64,000 nucleotides of DNA from Marivita sp046591575 (GTDB lineage: Bacteria > Pseudomonadota > Alphaproteobacteria > Rhodobacterales > Rhodobacteraceae), in contig NZ_JBIQWA010000003.1 of NCBI RefSeq assembly GCF_046591575.1, forward strand, positions 482,057 through 546,056, in the 5' to 3' direction. Positions 1-8,278 of the stretch are shown here, piece by piece; position 1 is the first letter of the stretch, and each line of letters opens with the position of its first letter. The notes under the pieces were generated by a model, which was not told where the DNA came from, did no database searches, and saw only the letters and a program-made list of their open reading frames with translations. The position numbers were made by a program, and so were the translations under genes.

Positions 1-2
1 CT

Positions 3-158
3 GCAGCCTATGTCACCGCCAGACTGAACACCATCTGGATCGCGCAGATCGTCGGTTTGGCTGACGCTGTCTCAGGCATCGTGTCGCCGACACGTCCTTC
101 GCGCATGCATCGCGCGGATGTCATCTTGAACACATGGCGCAACAGACGATTTTCCTGA
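3..158 (+). CDS. possible C-terminal end of a gene cut by the left edge
   Basis: Frame 3 is open from the first base to a TGA at 156-158 and encodes about 51 residues, AAYVTARLNTIWIAQIVGLA and onward, ending WRNRRFS. The composition looks protein-like, with a hydrophobic stretch followed by a basic tail, so this could be the end of a gene that begins to the left of the window. I do not recognise the family, and an open frame of this length can occur by chance in GC-rich DNA. From 159 to 328 I see no convincing gene. Confidence 0.25.
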   Translation, partial: AAYVTARLNTIWIAQIVGLADAVSGIVSPTRPSRMHRADVILNTWRNRRFS

Positions 159-328
159 AATCGACCGTCACGGTTATTGGAATCGGTTCAATGGACCCGT
201 TGTCACAAAATATATGAATGGCAGGTCTTGGTAGCTCAACCGGCCGCTGCGCCCTGATCAAAGACGCACGACGGATGGGCGAGACAGCCCTCATAAACCG
301 CGTTGATGCATGACCTACGGTTTCGGTG

Positions 329-991
329 TCATCCGCCGTAGGCTTCGACATGCTTTGGCTGCATCGCATAACTCACCGAAACCGGGGCCCGTCCATCGAC
401 ATAGCCCACCGTGACCTGCGCGCTCTCGGCTTGCATCACCCCGTCAATCCAGACCGGGTTGAAAAGACCGGTGACCTCGATGCCTTCGGGATAGTGCACA
501 TGCACGACCTGGTTGGCGGGTGGTGGGGGCGTATGGACACAGGCCCCAACCGTGGGAACCAGCAGAAACTCGACCGCCTTGCGCCCCTCAAAGGCAAGCG
601 GAAGAACATATCCGGGCATGCGCACATGGGTGCCAACCAGGTCCTGGTTTACGCGTGACGCCGCCTGCTGACGTGTCTCCATGATCTTGACGCGCGCTGC
701 GAAAAGCGCATCCGCGTCGATCCCGTCTGCCGTCAGCGATTGGCGCAACTCACGTGCCCGGTCGATTTCACTGTCATCGCCGGTTGCCTCGGCACGGGTC
801 TCGGCCCGCAGGATAAGGCGCAGGCTATCCATCTGGGCCGGGGTCAACCGCTCGAACGGATTTTCTATCTCGGGTGCCGGTGGTGCCAGCGTTGCCCATC
901 CAATCTGGCGCGCGTCCTCCGCGCCCGCCGCAGCAGGCAAAGCGGCAAGCAGCAACAGCGCACCGATCCGCACCAATTTCCCCGTCATCAT
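329..991 (-). CDS. DUF3299 family exported protein
   Basis: The protein has an N-terminal hydrophobic segment (about residues 6-22, ending AAAGAEDA) that looks like a Sec signal peptide, so it should act in the periplasm or at the membrane. The second half matches the DUF3299 family: a 'VRMPGYVLPL' strand, 'FLLVPTVGACVHTPPPPANQVVHV', and a 'VTGLF.PVWIDG' strand. DUF3299 proteins commonly sit beside FtsX/MacB-type ABC transporters, as here, and in vibrios beside a zinc-responsive transporter operon. The molecular function is unknown. The open frame extends to a GTG at 997, but that codon overlaps the Shine-Dalgarno GAGG at 997-1000, so the ATG at 991 (5-nt spacing) is preferred. It is the last gene of a three-gene minus-strand operon, 17 bases after the permease. 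Confidence 0.8.
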   Translation of the reverse strand: MMTGKLVRIGALLLLAALPAAAGAEDARQIGWATLAPPAPEIENPFERLTPAQMDSLRLILRAETRAEATGDDSEIDRARELRQSLTADGIDADALFAARVKIMETRQQAASRVNQDLVGTHVRMPGYVLPLAFEGRKAVEFLLVPTVGACVHTPPPPANQVVHVHYPEGIEVTGLFNPVWIDGVMQAESAQVTVGYVDGRAPVSVSYAMQPKHVEAYGG

Positions 992-1008
992 ATACACCTC
1001 TTTTTGGT

Positions 1009-2406
1009 TCAGTTGCGGATCGCCAGCCCATCCGCCAATGTCATGCGATACACCCGCATGGCCGGCGCACAGGATGCGGCCAGTCCGGCACAGAAAATCA
1101 GCGCCATGGCCGAAAGCGCGTCAGGTGTCACCGGTGCGGCGTCAAGACGAACACCAAACCGGGCCGTCAAAACCGGCTCGGCCAGCAACGTGACAAGCGC
1201 AAGAAGAGCGGCCCCCAGCACCAGCCCGGCAATCATAACCAACGCCGCCTCGGTGACGATCAGGCCAAAAATGCGTGCAGGGGTCGCCCCGATTGACCGC
1301 AGAATCGCAAACTCGCGTCGTCTGGCGTCAAGCGCCGCAGAAAGCATGGCGATCATCCCCAAGAGGCCCGCCGCAGCCACGCACCATGCCATCAGCCGCA
1401 TCGCCCGCTCCGCGGTACCGGTCAGGCTCCAAAGCTCGGCCAGCGCCGCAGCCGGGAGCACAGCACTCAACGCATCCGCAGGACGTTCGTTGATCGCTCT
1501 TTGCAAGCTCAGGACGGCGGTCCGATCGGTCAGACCGACATACACCGCGTTGATCCGGTCGGGGACATGTCCGTGATCGTGCCCAGGGCCGGGATCGTTA
1601 TGGGATACGTGGTAATGCCCGTCATGATCGTCATGCCCGTGGCCCGCTTCTGACGCGTGATCTTCTGTGCTGTCATGCGCTTCCTGATCCGCGTGCGCCG
1701 CACTCCCGGCAAGGTTGGCTTCGGCCAATGCCTCTTGACTGAACGGATCAACAGGGGTTGGTTCCGGCTGCGCATGGATCGCATCAAATCCTTCGAGCGT
1801 GACAAACACCATTCGATCGACCGCTGTGCCAGTGGGGGCCAGCACCCCGCTGATCGTGAAGGGTGCGTCGTCATGTACGTGGAACGACACCGATCCCATG
1901 CCGTGGGTGTTGACGATGACATCTCCGGGCACGTAGCCGAAACGCGATGCAACTTCGGCACCGATCACCGCCACGTCGGGCACCGTTCCATCAAAGACAT
2001 GGCCCAGGGCCAGCACAAGGCCCTGCCCCCCCGAATGGCGGAAATGCTCGAAATATGCAGCTGAGGTGCCCAGCACAGGATACCCGCGATGTGTGTCGCC
2101 CATCTGGATCGGCACCGCCCAGGCCACCTCTGGCCGCGTTTCAAGCCATTCGTAGCTGTCCCAGGTCATCCCGGTGCCCGTGCCACCGATGCCAAAGACC
2201 GTGGCCATCAGGATCTGCACCGAATTGCCGCGCGGTGCCACAATCAGGTCGATGCCCGATGCGGAGTTGGTGAAACTGTCACGCGCGCCGTCGCGCAGCC
2301 TTTCCACCCCGAGGATCAGCGCGACGCTCAGGCTGATTGCCAGGATCGTCAGACCGATGGAAAACCGTCGGTTCCAGAGACTGCGAAGGCTGAACACGAG
2401 CATCAT
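1009..2406 (-). CDS. FtsX/MacB-type ABC transporter permease with His-rich loop
   Basis: This 465-residue inner-membrane protein has the FtsX/MacB permease layout: one N-terminal membrane helix (about 15-33), a large periplasmic domain, and three C-terminal helices (about 335-460), with the characteristic 'RRREFAILRSIGATPARIF' coupling segment at about 364-382. The periplasmic part carries an insertion at about 238-280 with 12 histidines in 43 residues, mixed with Asp and Glu (GHGHDDHDGHYH, GHDHGH). That composition is typical of Zn or Ni/Co binding loops. It starts in an ATGATG that overlaps the TGA of the upstream ATPase gene, so the two subunits are translationally coupled. Such permeases usually move lipids, lipoproteins or small molecules, or transmit force, rather than importing ions, so the metal link is an inference from the loop and the DUF3299 neighbour. 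Confidence 0.88.
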   Translation of the reverse strand: MMLVFSLRSLWNRRFSIGLTILAISLSVALILGVERLRDGARDSFTNSASGIDLIVAPRGNSVQILMATVFGIGGTGTGMTWDSYEWLETRPEVAWAVPIQMGDTHRGYPVLGTSAAYFEHFRHSGGQGLVLALGHVFDGTVPDVAVIGAEVASRFGYVPGDVIVNTHGMGSVSFHVHDDAPFTISGVLAPTGTAVDRMVFVTLEGFDAIHAQPEPTPVDPFSQEALAEANLAGSAAHADQEAHDSTEDHASEAGHGHDDHDGHYHVSHNDPGPGHDHGHVPDRINAVYVGLTDRTAVLSLQRAINERPADALSAVLPAAALAELWSLTGTAERAMRLMAWCVAAAGLLGMIAMLSAALDARRREFAILRSIGATPARIFGLIVTEAALVMIAGLVLGAALLALVTLLAEPVLTARFGVRLDAAPVTPDALSAMALIFCAGLAASCAPAMRVYRMTLADGLAIRN

Positions 2407-3089
2407 CGCAGCCCCGCGTTCAGTTCGCGAAAATCGACGCTGCGGTCAAAATGGCCTTCCAGGCTGCGGTCATGGCTAACAAAAAGCAGGGCGGCACCGG
2501 CTGATCGGGCCTCGCGCGTCAGCAGGTGCACAAACCCGGTCTTGGTGTCGTCATCAAGCGCTGCCGTTGGTTCGTCCGCCAGGATCAGGTTTGGGCCACC
2601 GATCATGGCGCGGGCAGCCGCCACGCGCTGTTGCTGCCCGACACTGAGGGTGCGGGACGGCTGTGCCATCAGCGCGGGCTCGGCAAGGCCCAACTCTGAC
2701 AAAAGCCGTTGCGCCGCCCCTGCGGTTGGCATGTTGGCAAGGTCGCGGCGGCGGGCCGAAAAGGTACAGGGCAGCACGACATTTTCAAGCGCGCTCAGCC
2801 AGGGGATCAGGTTGAACATCTGGAAAATGATCCCGATGTGATCGGCCCGAAACCGGTCGCGCGTGCCGCCTTTCAATTCGCCGACATCCTGCCCCATGAC
2901 CCGAATGGCACCCGGTGCAATATCCACCACGCCCGCGATTGCCGACAGCAAGGTCGACTTTCCGCATCCGCTTGGACCGTATAGGAACACGCTTTCGCCC
3001 GGTTCAAGCACAAGCGCGTCGATGGCAAGCGTTGGTCCACCGGCACCGGGCCATGCATAGGCGAGGTTCTCGATCTTGAGGGCTGTCAT
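2403..3089 (-). CDS. ABC transporter ATP-binding protein (LolD/MacB type)
   Basis: This 228-residue cytoplasmic ATPase powers the adjacent FtsX-type permease. It shows Walker A GPSGCGKST (about 39-47), a Q-loop (IIFQMFNL), a variant signature LSVGQQQR in place of LSGGQ, Walker B LILADEP, and the H-loop SHD. Size and motifs fit the LolD/MacB/FtsE class. Its stop overlaps the permease start by four bases. The start ATG at 3089 begins MTALKIENL, as expected for the family. A 21-bp palindrome shared with the MarR-linked genes lies about 120 bases upstream (3210-3230), so this operon may share that regulator. Confidence 0.9.
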   Translation of the reverse strand: MTALKIENLAYAWPGAGGPTLAIDALVLEPGESVFLYGPSGCGKSTLLSAIAGVVDIAPGAIRVMGQDVGELKGGTRDRFRADHIGIIFQMFNLIPWLSALENVVLPCTFSARRRDLANMPTAGAAQRLLSELGLAEPALMAQPSRTLSVGQQQRVAAARAMIGGPNLILADEPTAALDDDTKTGFVHLLTREARSAGAALLFVSHDRSLEGHFDRSVDFRELNAGLR

Positions 3090-3209
3090 GTCGGGTTCAT
3101 TCGTTTGGACGCCGCATGCGATGCATCATTCTCGCCTTTACCACCGGGTTGACGGGCTGTGCCCCGCGCCATTGCGCGGGCGGACCTCATGTGGTGAATA
3201 CCTACATAC

Positions 3210-3230
3210 ATTGTTGACTTATTCAACTCA
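3210..3230. promoter_or_regulatory. candidate MarR operator, copy 1
   Basis: A palindrome with arms GTTGA and TCAAC around a 5-nt spacer (CTTAT) lies at 3213-3227, within the longer consensus WTTGTTGA-N5-TCAACNCA. The same 21-bp pattern recurs at 3338-3358 and 12092-12112. It lies in the 304-bp divergent region between the ABC operon (minus) and the MarR gene (plus). Binding by the neighbouring MarR protein is an inference. Confidence 0.6.
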
Positions 3231-3337
3231 TTCGTCAATTCATTGATAGCCTTGCAGGGTTGAGGCGGCACCCGGGGTTAAAATTCCACGTGGAAACGAC
3301 AAAAAGGATCGCCGCGCGAAACGGTCGATGGTATGGA

Positions 3338-3358
3338 ATTGTTGATGATATCAACGCA
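3338..3358. promoter_or_regulatory. candidate MarR operator, copy 2, overlapping a promoter
   Basis: GTTGA-TGATA-TCAAC at 3341-3355 is the second copy of the shared palindrome. It begins 36 bases upstream of the MarR start, and its TTGATG (3342-3347) could serve as a -35 element with an AT-rich -10 (around 3366-3371) at 17-18 nt spacing. A repressor bound here would block that promoter, which fits MarR autoregulation of the downstream transporter operon. Confidence 0.6.
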
Positions 3359-3393
3359 CAATCCGAATATACCGACAACGAGGGTTCTCCAAA

Positions 3394-3894
3394 TTGACTG
3401 AGAGCATGCAGAAAGACCAGGTTTCGGCACATCCAGACATCACGCAGATCACCGATGCGCTTAGCTTCAAGATTGCGCGCCTCGATGCCATAAATGCGCG
3501 CGCGGGCGGCTACCTTTTCAAGCAGCATCACGACATCACCCTCAATCAGTGGCGTATCCTCGGGCTGGTGACGGCAATGGGCCCGGTGCGGTCCCGCACG
3601 GTCCGGGAACAGCTGTGGATGGACAAGGGACAGTTCAGCCGAGTGGTCAAGCAGTTGGTTGATCGCGGCCTGATACAAACCACGCCGCTGGCCAGCAACG
3701 CAAGCGCGCTGACATTGGACGTGACACATGAGGGGCGCAAACTGCACAAGACGCTTATCCACTTCACCGCACAACGCAACGCGCGCACGGTCGGCACGTT
3801 GAGCAGGCAAGAGTGCGAGACGCTGCTGCGCCTGCTGGACAAGGTGACCGATCACGCCGACCACCTGCAAAGGGAGCGTGAAAGCAAGGTATGA
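3394..3894 (+). CDS. MarR family transcriptional regulator
   Basis: This 166-residue regulator has the MarR winged-helix core: 'ITLNQWRILGLVTAMGPVRSRTVREQLWMDKGQFSRVVKQLVDRGLI' at about 49-95, with the recognition helix at DKGQFSRVVKQL, followed by the wing and C-terminal dimerisation helices. MarR proteins are dimeric, ligand-responsive DNA-binding proteins, usually repressors. The start is a TTG at 3394, with AGGG 9 nt upstream; an in-frame ATG at 3406 is the alternative but has a weaker ribosome site. The stop overlaps the TRAP permease start (ATGATG), so regulator and transporter are one operon. Three matching palindromes in its neighbourhood are its most likely targets. Confidence 0.88.
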   Translation: MTESMQKDQVSAHPDITQITDALSFKIARLDAINARAGGYLFKQHHDITLNQWRILGLVTAMGPVRSRTVREQLWMDKGQFSRVVKQLVDRGLIQTTPLASNASALTLDVTHEGRKLHKTLIHFTAQRNARTVGTLSRQECETLLRLLDKVTDHADHLQRERESKV

Positions 3895-5837
3895 TGCAAG
3901 GACCGGCGAGCTTGTCCAATATGCCTGCGCCCAAAGGGACGCAGGCTGCGGCAGGACGATTGGCAGCCGGGGTTTTCTCGCTCCTCGTTATCTACAATAT
4001 CGCGGTGTCCGCACTGGACGAGGCGACGGCCCGCTTTGGCGCGGTCGCAATCGCGGTTCTGGTTGTGGCTCTGGCGCGACCGGCATCGCGCAGCGGGCTA
4101 TTTTACCGCACACCACGCGCCGGACGGGCGGCCGATCTTGCCCTGGTTGCGGGGCTGGGGTTCGCCGGATGGTGGTTCCACAAAGTTCAGGCCGACCTCT
4201 GGAGCGGCTTTTTCACGCCTACGCCTGTCACGGTCGCGGCCGGTTTGACGGGGCTGGCCGTGGTGCTGATCCTCAGCATACGGGCTTGGGGACCGGCGCT
4301 GGCGATCATGGCGCTTTTCGCTGCCGGCTTCGCCTTTGCCGGTCCGCACCTGCCACCAATGCTGGCGCATTTCGGGGTCGGACTGGGCAGTTTCGTGCAG
4401 ATCACCTGGTACAGTTTCGATGGCGTGTTCGGTCGCATGACCGGCCTGGTGGCAAGCAACCTGCTGATTTTCCTGATCTTCGGGGCCGTGCTGAAGCAAA
4501 CCGGTGCAGGCGAAAGCCTGATCCGCATGTCAACCGCGCTTTTGGGCAGGGTGCGCGGCGGCGCGGCCCATGCCGCGATTGCCGCAAGCGCGATCTTTGG
4601 CATGATGAACGGCTCGGTTGCGGCCAATGTGGCAGGCACCGGCATCATAACCATCCCGATGATCCGGCGACAGGGGTTCTCGGCGCGTTTCGCAGGCGCA
4701 GTGGAAACGGCGGCCTCCTCCGGTGGACAGCTTACCCCCCCGATCATGGCGGCGGCGGCTTTTGTGATGGCCGATCTGCTTGGCCTGCCGCTTCTGATGG
4801 TCCTTGCCGCTGCAACCCTGCCGGTGGTCTTCAAGTATCTGGGTCTTTTTGCACAGGTCTATGTCGAAGCGGTTCGACAGAACATTCAACCGCTCCCTGA
4901 ACACGAAATCCCCGTTCTGACCCGACAAGACAGGCTCAATTCCGCGCTTGTCATCGTTCCGTTGCTGGCGCTGATGGCGTCCTTTCTGGCAGGCATGTCG
5001 ACGGGCCTCGCGGGGCTGATCGGGGTCGTGACGGCGCTGGCCATGGGGCTGTTGCTGACGCCGGATGTGCGGCGCGACCCGCACCGCATTTGGCAAGCGC
5101 TTTGCGATGGCGGCATATCGTCGGCGCAGATCATGCTTTCGGTTGCGGTCATCGGTATCGTGCTGGCCGTGGTCAATGAAACAGGTGTGGCGATCCGGTT
5201 CGGCATTGCCTTGTCACACTTCGGAGAAACCCATCTTTTCGTGACACTGATCATGGCGATGCTGGGGGCGCTGGTGCTTGGCATGGGGTTGCCGACTTTG
5301 CCGGCCTATCTTGTGGTGGCGATCATGATCGCACCGACACTGATCACGGCCGGGGTCGATCCGCTGGCCGCGCATATGTTCGTGCTCTACTTCGCTGTCT
5401 TTTCCTCAATCATGCCGCCTGTGGCCTATGGTTGTTTCGTCGCCGCACCGATTGCCGGAACAGAGCCGCTGCGCATGTCGCTGACCGCTTTGCGGCTGTC
5501 TGCGGTGGGGCTGATCGTGCCGTTTATGTTCGTCTATTCCCCGTCCCTGCTGCTGGTCACGCACGGGTTCAGCTGGGCCGAGTTGCTGACAACCGTGCTG
5601 CGCCTCGGCGTGGCGGTCTGGCTGCTTGCCACCGCCCTTGGCGGTGCCACGACGCGGTCCACACGTCTGCCCCTTGCCAACCGACTTCTGCGCGGGGGCC
5701 TTGCCTGCGGGCTGGTCGCGCCGCTTTCCGTCATCTGGGGCCCCTCCCTGCTGGCGGCATTGTGCATCGGGCTGTCCCTTGCCTGGTTCCGGTCATTGCG
5801 CCCCGCCCCTTTAGAACAAGGCGCGCCACATCCATGA
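3891..5837 (+). CDS. TRAP transporter fused permease (TAXI type, 4TM-12TM fusion)
   Basis: This is a 648-residue, highly hydrophobic inner-membrane protein with the fused small and large TRAP permease domains typical of TAXI systems: about four helices at the N-terminus, then the DctM-like domain. Conserved signatures are 'GLVASNLLIFLIFGAVLKQTGAGESLI', 'MMNGSVAANVAGTGIITIPMI', 'TAASSGGQLTPPIMAAAAFVMAD' and 'GMGLPTLPAYLVVAIMIAPTL'. It catalyses ion-gradient-driven uptake of a substrate delivered by the periplasmic TAXI protein encoded immediately downstream with an ATGA overlap. The substrate is unknown; TAXI systems studied elsewhere carry small organic acids, but the porin and amidohydrolases here suggest an amide, lactone or peptide-like compound. 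Confidence 0.92.
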   Translation: MMQGPASLSNMPAPKGTQAAAGRLAAGVFSLLVIYNIAVSALDEATARFGAVAIAVLVVALARPASRSGLFYRTPRAGRAADLALVAGLGFAGWWFHKVQADLWSGFFTPTPVTVAAGLTGLAVVLILSIRAWGPALAIMALFAAGFAFAGPHLPPMLAHFGVGLGSFVQITWYSFDGVFGRMTGLVASNLLIFLIFGAVLKQTGAGESLIRMSTALLGRVRGGAAHAAIAASAIFGMMNGSVAANVAGTGIITIPMIRRQGFSARFAGAVETAASSGGQLTPPIMAAAAFVMADLLGLPLLMVLAAATLPVVFKYLGLFAQVYVEAVRQNIQPLPEHEIPVLTRQDRLNSALVIVPLLALMASFLAGMSTGLAGLIGVVTALAMGLLLTPDVRRDPHRIWQALCDGGISSAQIMLSVAVIGIVLAVVNETGVAIRFGIALSHFGETHLFVTLIMAMLGALVLGMGLPTLPAYLVVAIMIAPTLITAGVDPLAAHMFVLYFAVFSSIMPPVAYGCFVAAPIAGTEPLRMSLTALRLSAVGLIVPFMFVYSPSLLLVTHGFSWAELLTTVLRLGVAVWLLATALGGATTRSTRLPLANRLLRGGLACGLVAPLSVIWGPSLLAALCIGLSLAWFRSLRPAPLEQGAPHP

Positions 5838-6850
5838 CAACAGGCGTGTCGCAAATACTGACGGTCGCGATCACTCTGGCCATGGCGATCTACAGCGCCT
5901 CGGATCGCGCAATGGCGGACACGTACAAGGTGAAATCCCTTGCGCCGGGTCTGACGCCCTTTGTGGTCAACAGCGCGATCACCAAAGTGGTCAACACCCA
6001 CGCCAATGACGTGACCTTTCAGCTCAGCGCGACCGGCACCGCGACCCGGCATATGCTGGATGCCGCGCGCGGAGAGGTAGATTTCCTGTTCGGGTCGCCC
6101 ACGATCAACTGGATGATGGTCAATCGCCTCGGCCCCTATCGGGACGTGGCCGATGCGCCCGAACTGGAGCAACAGGTGGGCATGATCTTTGCCTATCAAA
6201 TGGGGCCTTACCATTACATCACCGACGCCAATTCCGGGATCAAGCAGCTTGACGATCTCCGCGGTCGGACCGTTTTCGCGGGGCCGCCTGGCGGGGCTGC
6301 GACGCAGGTGGTTCTGCGCGTGATCGAGCAATCCACCGGGATCACGCCAGACGCGATGAAACTGCAGGCATTCGGCTTTGATGCTGCCATCCAGGCCTTT
6401 CAGGATGGCAAGATCGACGTCATCGTGCTGCAAACGAACTTACCAAGCGGCGCGGTCCGCCAGTTTGCGCTGACGCGCAAGATCAGATTGCTGGATGTGG
6501 ACATGACGCACGTGACCGTGCGGCAGGACACCGGCGGAACCTTCGACATGATCCCGCCCGATACCTATGGATCAAACCAGGTCAACGACACAGCCATTCA
6601 GACCCACGGCTCCATCGTGAATTTCAGCGCCGGACTGCATGTCCCCGATGAGGTCGTCTATCAAGTGACCAAGGCAATCTGGGAAAACCTGGAGGACATC
6701 CACGGCGTTGCCGAATGGCTTCCGAATGCGCTTACCCGCGACCGCGCCCTGTCTTTAATCGCAGGCCGCCTGCATCCCGGTGCAGAACAATATTACCGCG
6801 AACAGGGCTGGGACATCCCGGCCCCCACGACGTTCACCCCAATGCAATGA
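5834..6850 (+). CDS. TAXI family TRAP transporter solute-binding protein
   Basis: The 338-residue protein starts at the ATG at 5834, overlapping the permease stop by four bases, and has a signal peptide (hydrophobic about 6-21, cleavage probably after RAMA or nearby). The body matches the TAXI receptor fold: 'VVNTHANDVTFQLSATGTATRHMLDAARGEVDFLFGSPT', 'LRGRTVFAGPPGGAAT', and a C-terminal 'VPDEVVYQVTKAIWENLEDI' segment seen in TAXI proteins. It should capture the substrate in the periplasm and hand it to the fused permease. The ligand cannot be read from sequence. Confidence 0.9.
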   Translation: MTTGVSQILTVAITLAMAIYSASDRAMADTYKVKSLAPGLTPFVVNSAITKVVNTHANDVTFQLSATGTATRHMLDAARGEVDFLFGSPTINWMMVNRLGPYRDVADAPELEQQVGMIFAYQMGPYHYITDANSGIKQLDDLRGRTVFAGPPGGAATQVVLRVIEQSTGITPDAMKLQAFGFDAAIQAFQDGKIDVIVLQTNLPSGAVRQFALTRKIRLLDVDMTHVTVRQDTGGTFDMIPPDTYGSNQVNDTAIQTHGSIVNFSAGLHVPDEVVYQVTKAIWENLEDIHGVAEWLPNALTRDRALSLIAGRLHPGAEQYYREQGWDIPAPTTFTPMQ

Positions 6851-6887
6851 CGGACCTCACGAAATACTCAGGAAAGGTTTCGACCAC

Positions 6888-8258
6888 ATGATTAAAACCG
6901 ACCACACCGCGCTCGATCGCCGCTCTCTTCTTGTCGGGCTTGGCGCGCTCGGGCTTTCGACCACCCTGCCCCGCCGCGCATTTGCTCAGGAAGGCCCATC
7001 GCCCATCGTCATCAAGGGGGCCGCGATTTTCGATGGCACATCGGAAGACCTGATCACAGGGTCTGACGTGCGCATCGAGAACGGCATGATTTCTGCGGTC
7101 GGGCCGGACCTGTCGACGGAGGACGCAGAGATCATCGACGCCACCGGGCTGACGCTCACCCCCGGGCTGACCGATGCGCACACCCATATCATGTGGCACG
7201 ACGAGATCGAGGAACTGATCTATGGCTCGCCCCATGAATACACCGGCGTGATGGCCGCAGAGGGCGCACACCGCATGTTGATGCGCGGCTTCACGACCGT
7301 CCGCGACGCAGGCGGGCCGTCCTTCGGCCTGAAGAAAGCCATCGACGCAGGCGTCATTGCAGGGCCTCGCATCCTGCCGTCGGGGTTCTTCATCTCGCAA
7401 ACCTCCGGACATGGCGATTTCGAGCCCCGGATGAACTATCTGTCGCCCTATTTCACCGGCCAGCTCGATCCGGCCTATCTGCGCGGCTGGACGATCACCG
7501 GCGATGGCAAGGCAGAGGTCATGAAGGCCGCGCGCGAGGCGCTGCGCTATGGCGCGAGCCAGATCAAGATCATGGGCTCGGGTTCGATCACCGGGGCGCA
7601 TGATCCGTTGGACGTGACCGAATATACGCTGGAAGAGCTTCAGGCCATCGTGGGCGAGGCGCAGAAATGGGGCACCTACGCCAAGATCCACGCTTATTCC
7701 GACGCCTCGGTTCAGAACGCGATCACGGCCGGGGTCCGGTCGGTCGAGCATGGGCTCTTTGCCTCTGAGGAGTCCATGCAGATGATGAAGGACAATGACG
7801 TGTTCTTCTCGACCCAGTACCTGACCTATTCGGTGCCCGCCGATCAAACCGGGCTGACCGGTGATGCGCTGCCCAAATTCATCCAGGCCCAAGAGGGCGC
7901 GACCGCGGGCTATGAACGTGCCAAGGCGTTCGGGCTGAAAGTCGCCTGGGGCACCGATATTCTGGGCACGATCGACAAAGGGCCTTCGCAATCGCTCGAA
8001 TTCGTGGCGCGCACGCCGTATTACACCCCGCGCGAGATCCTGATGCAGGCGACATCCGGCAATGCCGAGCTGTTCGAACGCAGCGGCTTGCGCCACCCCT
8101 ATCGCGATGGGCCGCTTGGGGTGGTCGCTCCGGGGGCATATGCCGATCTGTTGTTGGTCAATGGCAACCCGCTGGACGATATCTCGGTCCTGACGACACC
8201 CGACACCTCGCTGGCCCTGATCATGAAGGGCGGCATCATTCACAAGACCTTGCTGTGA
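6888..8258 (+). CDS. Tat-exported metal-dependent amidohydrolase (prolidase/imidazolonepropionase-like)
   Basis: The 456-residue enzyme begins at ATG 6888 (AGGAAAGG upstream) and has a twin-arginine signal (DRRSLLVGLGALG at about 10-22, ending AFAQ), so it folds with metal in the cytoplasm and works in the periplasm. The amidohydrolase-superfamily metal ligands are all present: H98 and H100 (DAHTH), K227 (QIKIM, the possible carboxylated lysine), H268, H288 (VEHG) and D357 (WGTD). The C-terminal 'G.VAPGAYADLLLVNGNPLDDI' returns to the beta-sandwich. Close families hydrolyse Xaa-Pro dipeptides, N-acyl amino acids or cyclic amides. It is co-transcribed with the TRAP-TAXI genes and the porin. 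A diverged paralogue lies at 10392-11864. Confidence 0.88.
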   Translation: MIKTDHTALDRRSLLVGLGALGLSTTLPRRAFAQEGPSPIVIKGAAIFDGTSEDLITGSDVRIENGMISAVGPDLSTEDAEIIDATGLTLTPGLTDAHTHIMWHDEIEELIYGSPHEYTGVMAAEGAHRMLMRGFTTVRDAGGPSFGLKKAIDAGVIAGPRILPSGFFISQTSGHGDFEPRMNYLSPYFTGQLDPAYLRGWTITGDGKAEVMKAAREALRYGASQIKIMGSGSITGAHDPLDVTEYTLEELQAIVGEAQKWGTYAKIHAYSDASVQNAITAGVRSVEHGLFASEESMQMMKDNDVFFSTQYLTYSVPADQTGLTGDALPKFIQAQEGATAGYERAKAFGLKVAWGTDILGTIDKGPSQSLEFVARTPYYTPREILMQATSGNAELFERSGLRHPYRDGPLGVVAPGAYADLLLVNGNPLDDISVLTTPDTSLALIMKGGIIHKTLL

Positions 8259-8278
8259 CGCGCGATGGGGACCAGACC

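Noticed and set aside
226..300. tRNA-like string TGGTAGCTCAACCGG
   Set aside because: It resembles a D-arm, but no matching acceptor stem, anticodon arm or T-loop could be found.
1530..1961. open frame of 143 residues, minus strand, inside the permease gene
   Set aside because: It lies in another frame of a gene with clear FtsX/MacB motifs; no own ribosome site or domain.
3235..3246. additional weak palindrome TCAAT/ATTGA next to operator copy 1
   Set aside because: Arms of five with an asymmetric centre, not matching the shared consensus.
4098..4834. minus-strand open frames (133 and 215 residues) opposite the TRAP permease
   Set aside because: Antisense shadows of a highly GC-rich coding frame; no recognisable domain.
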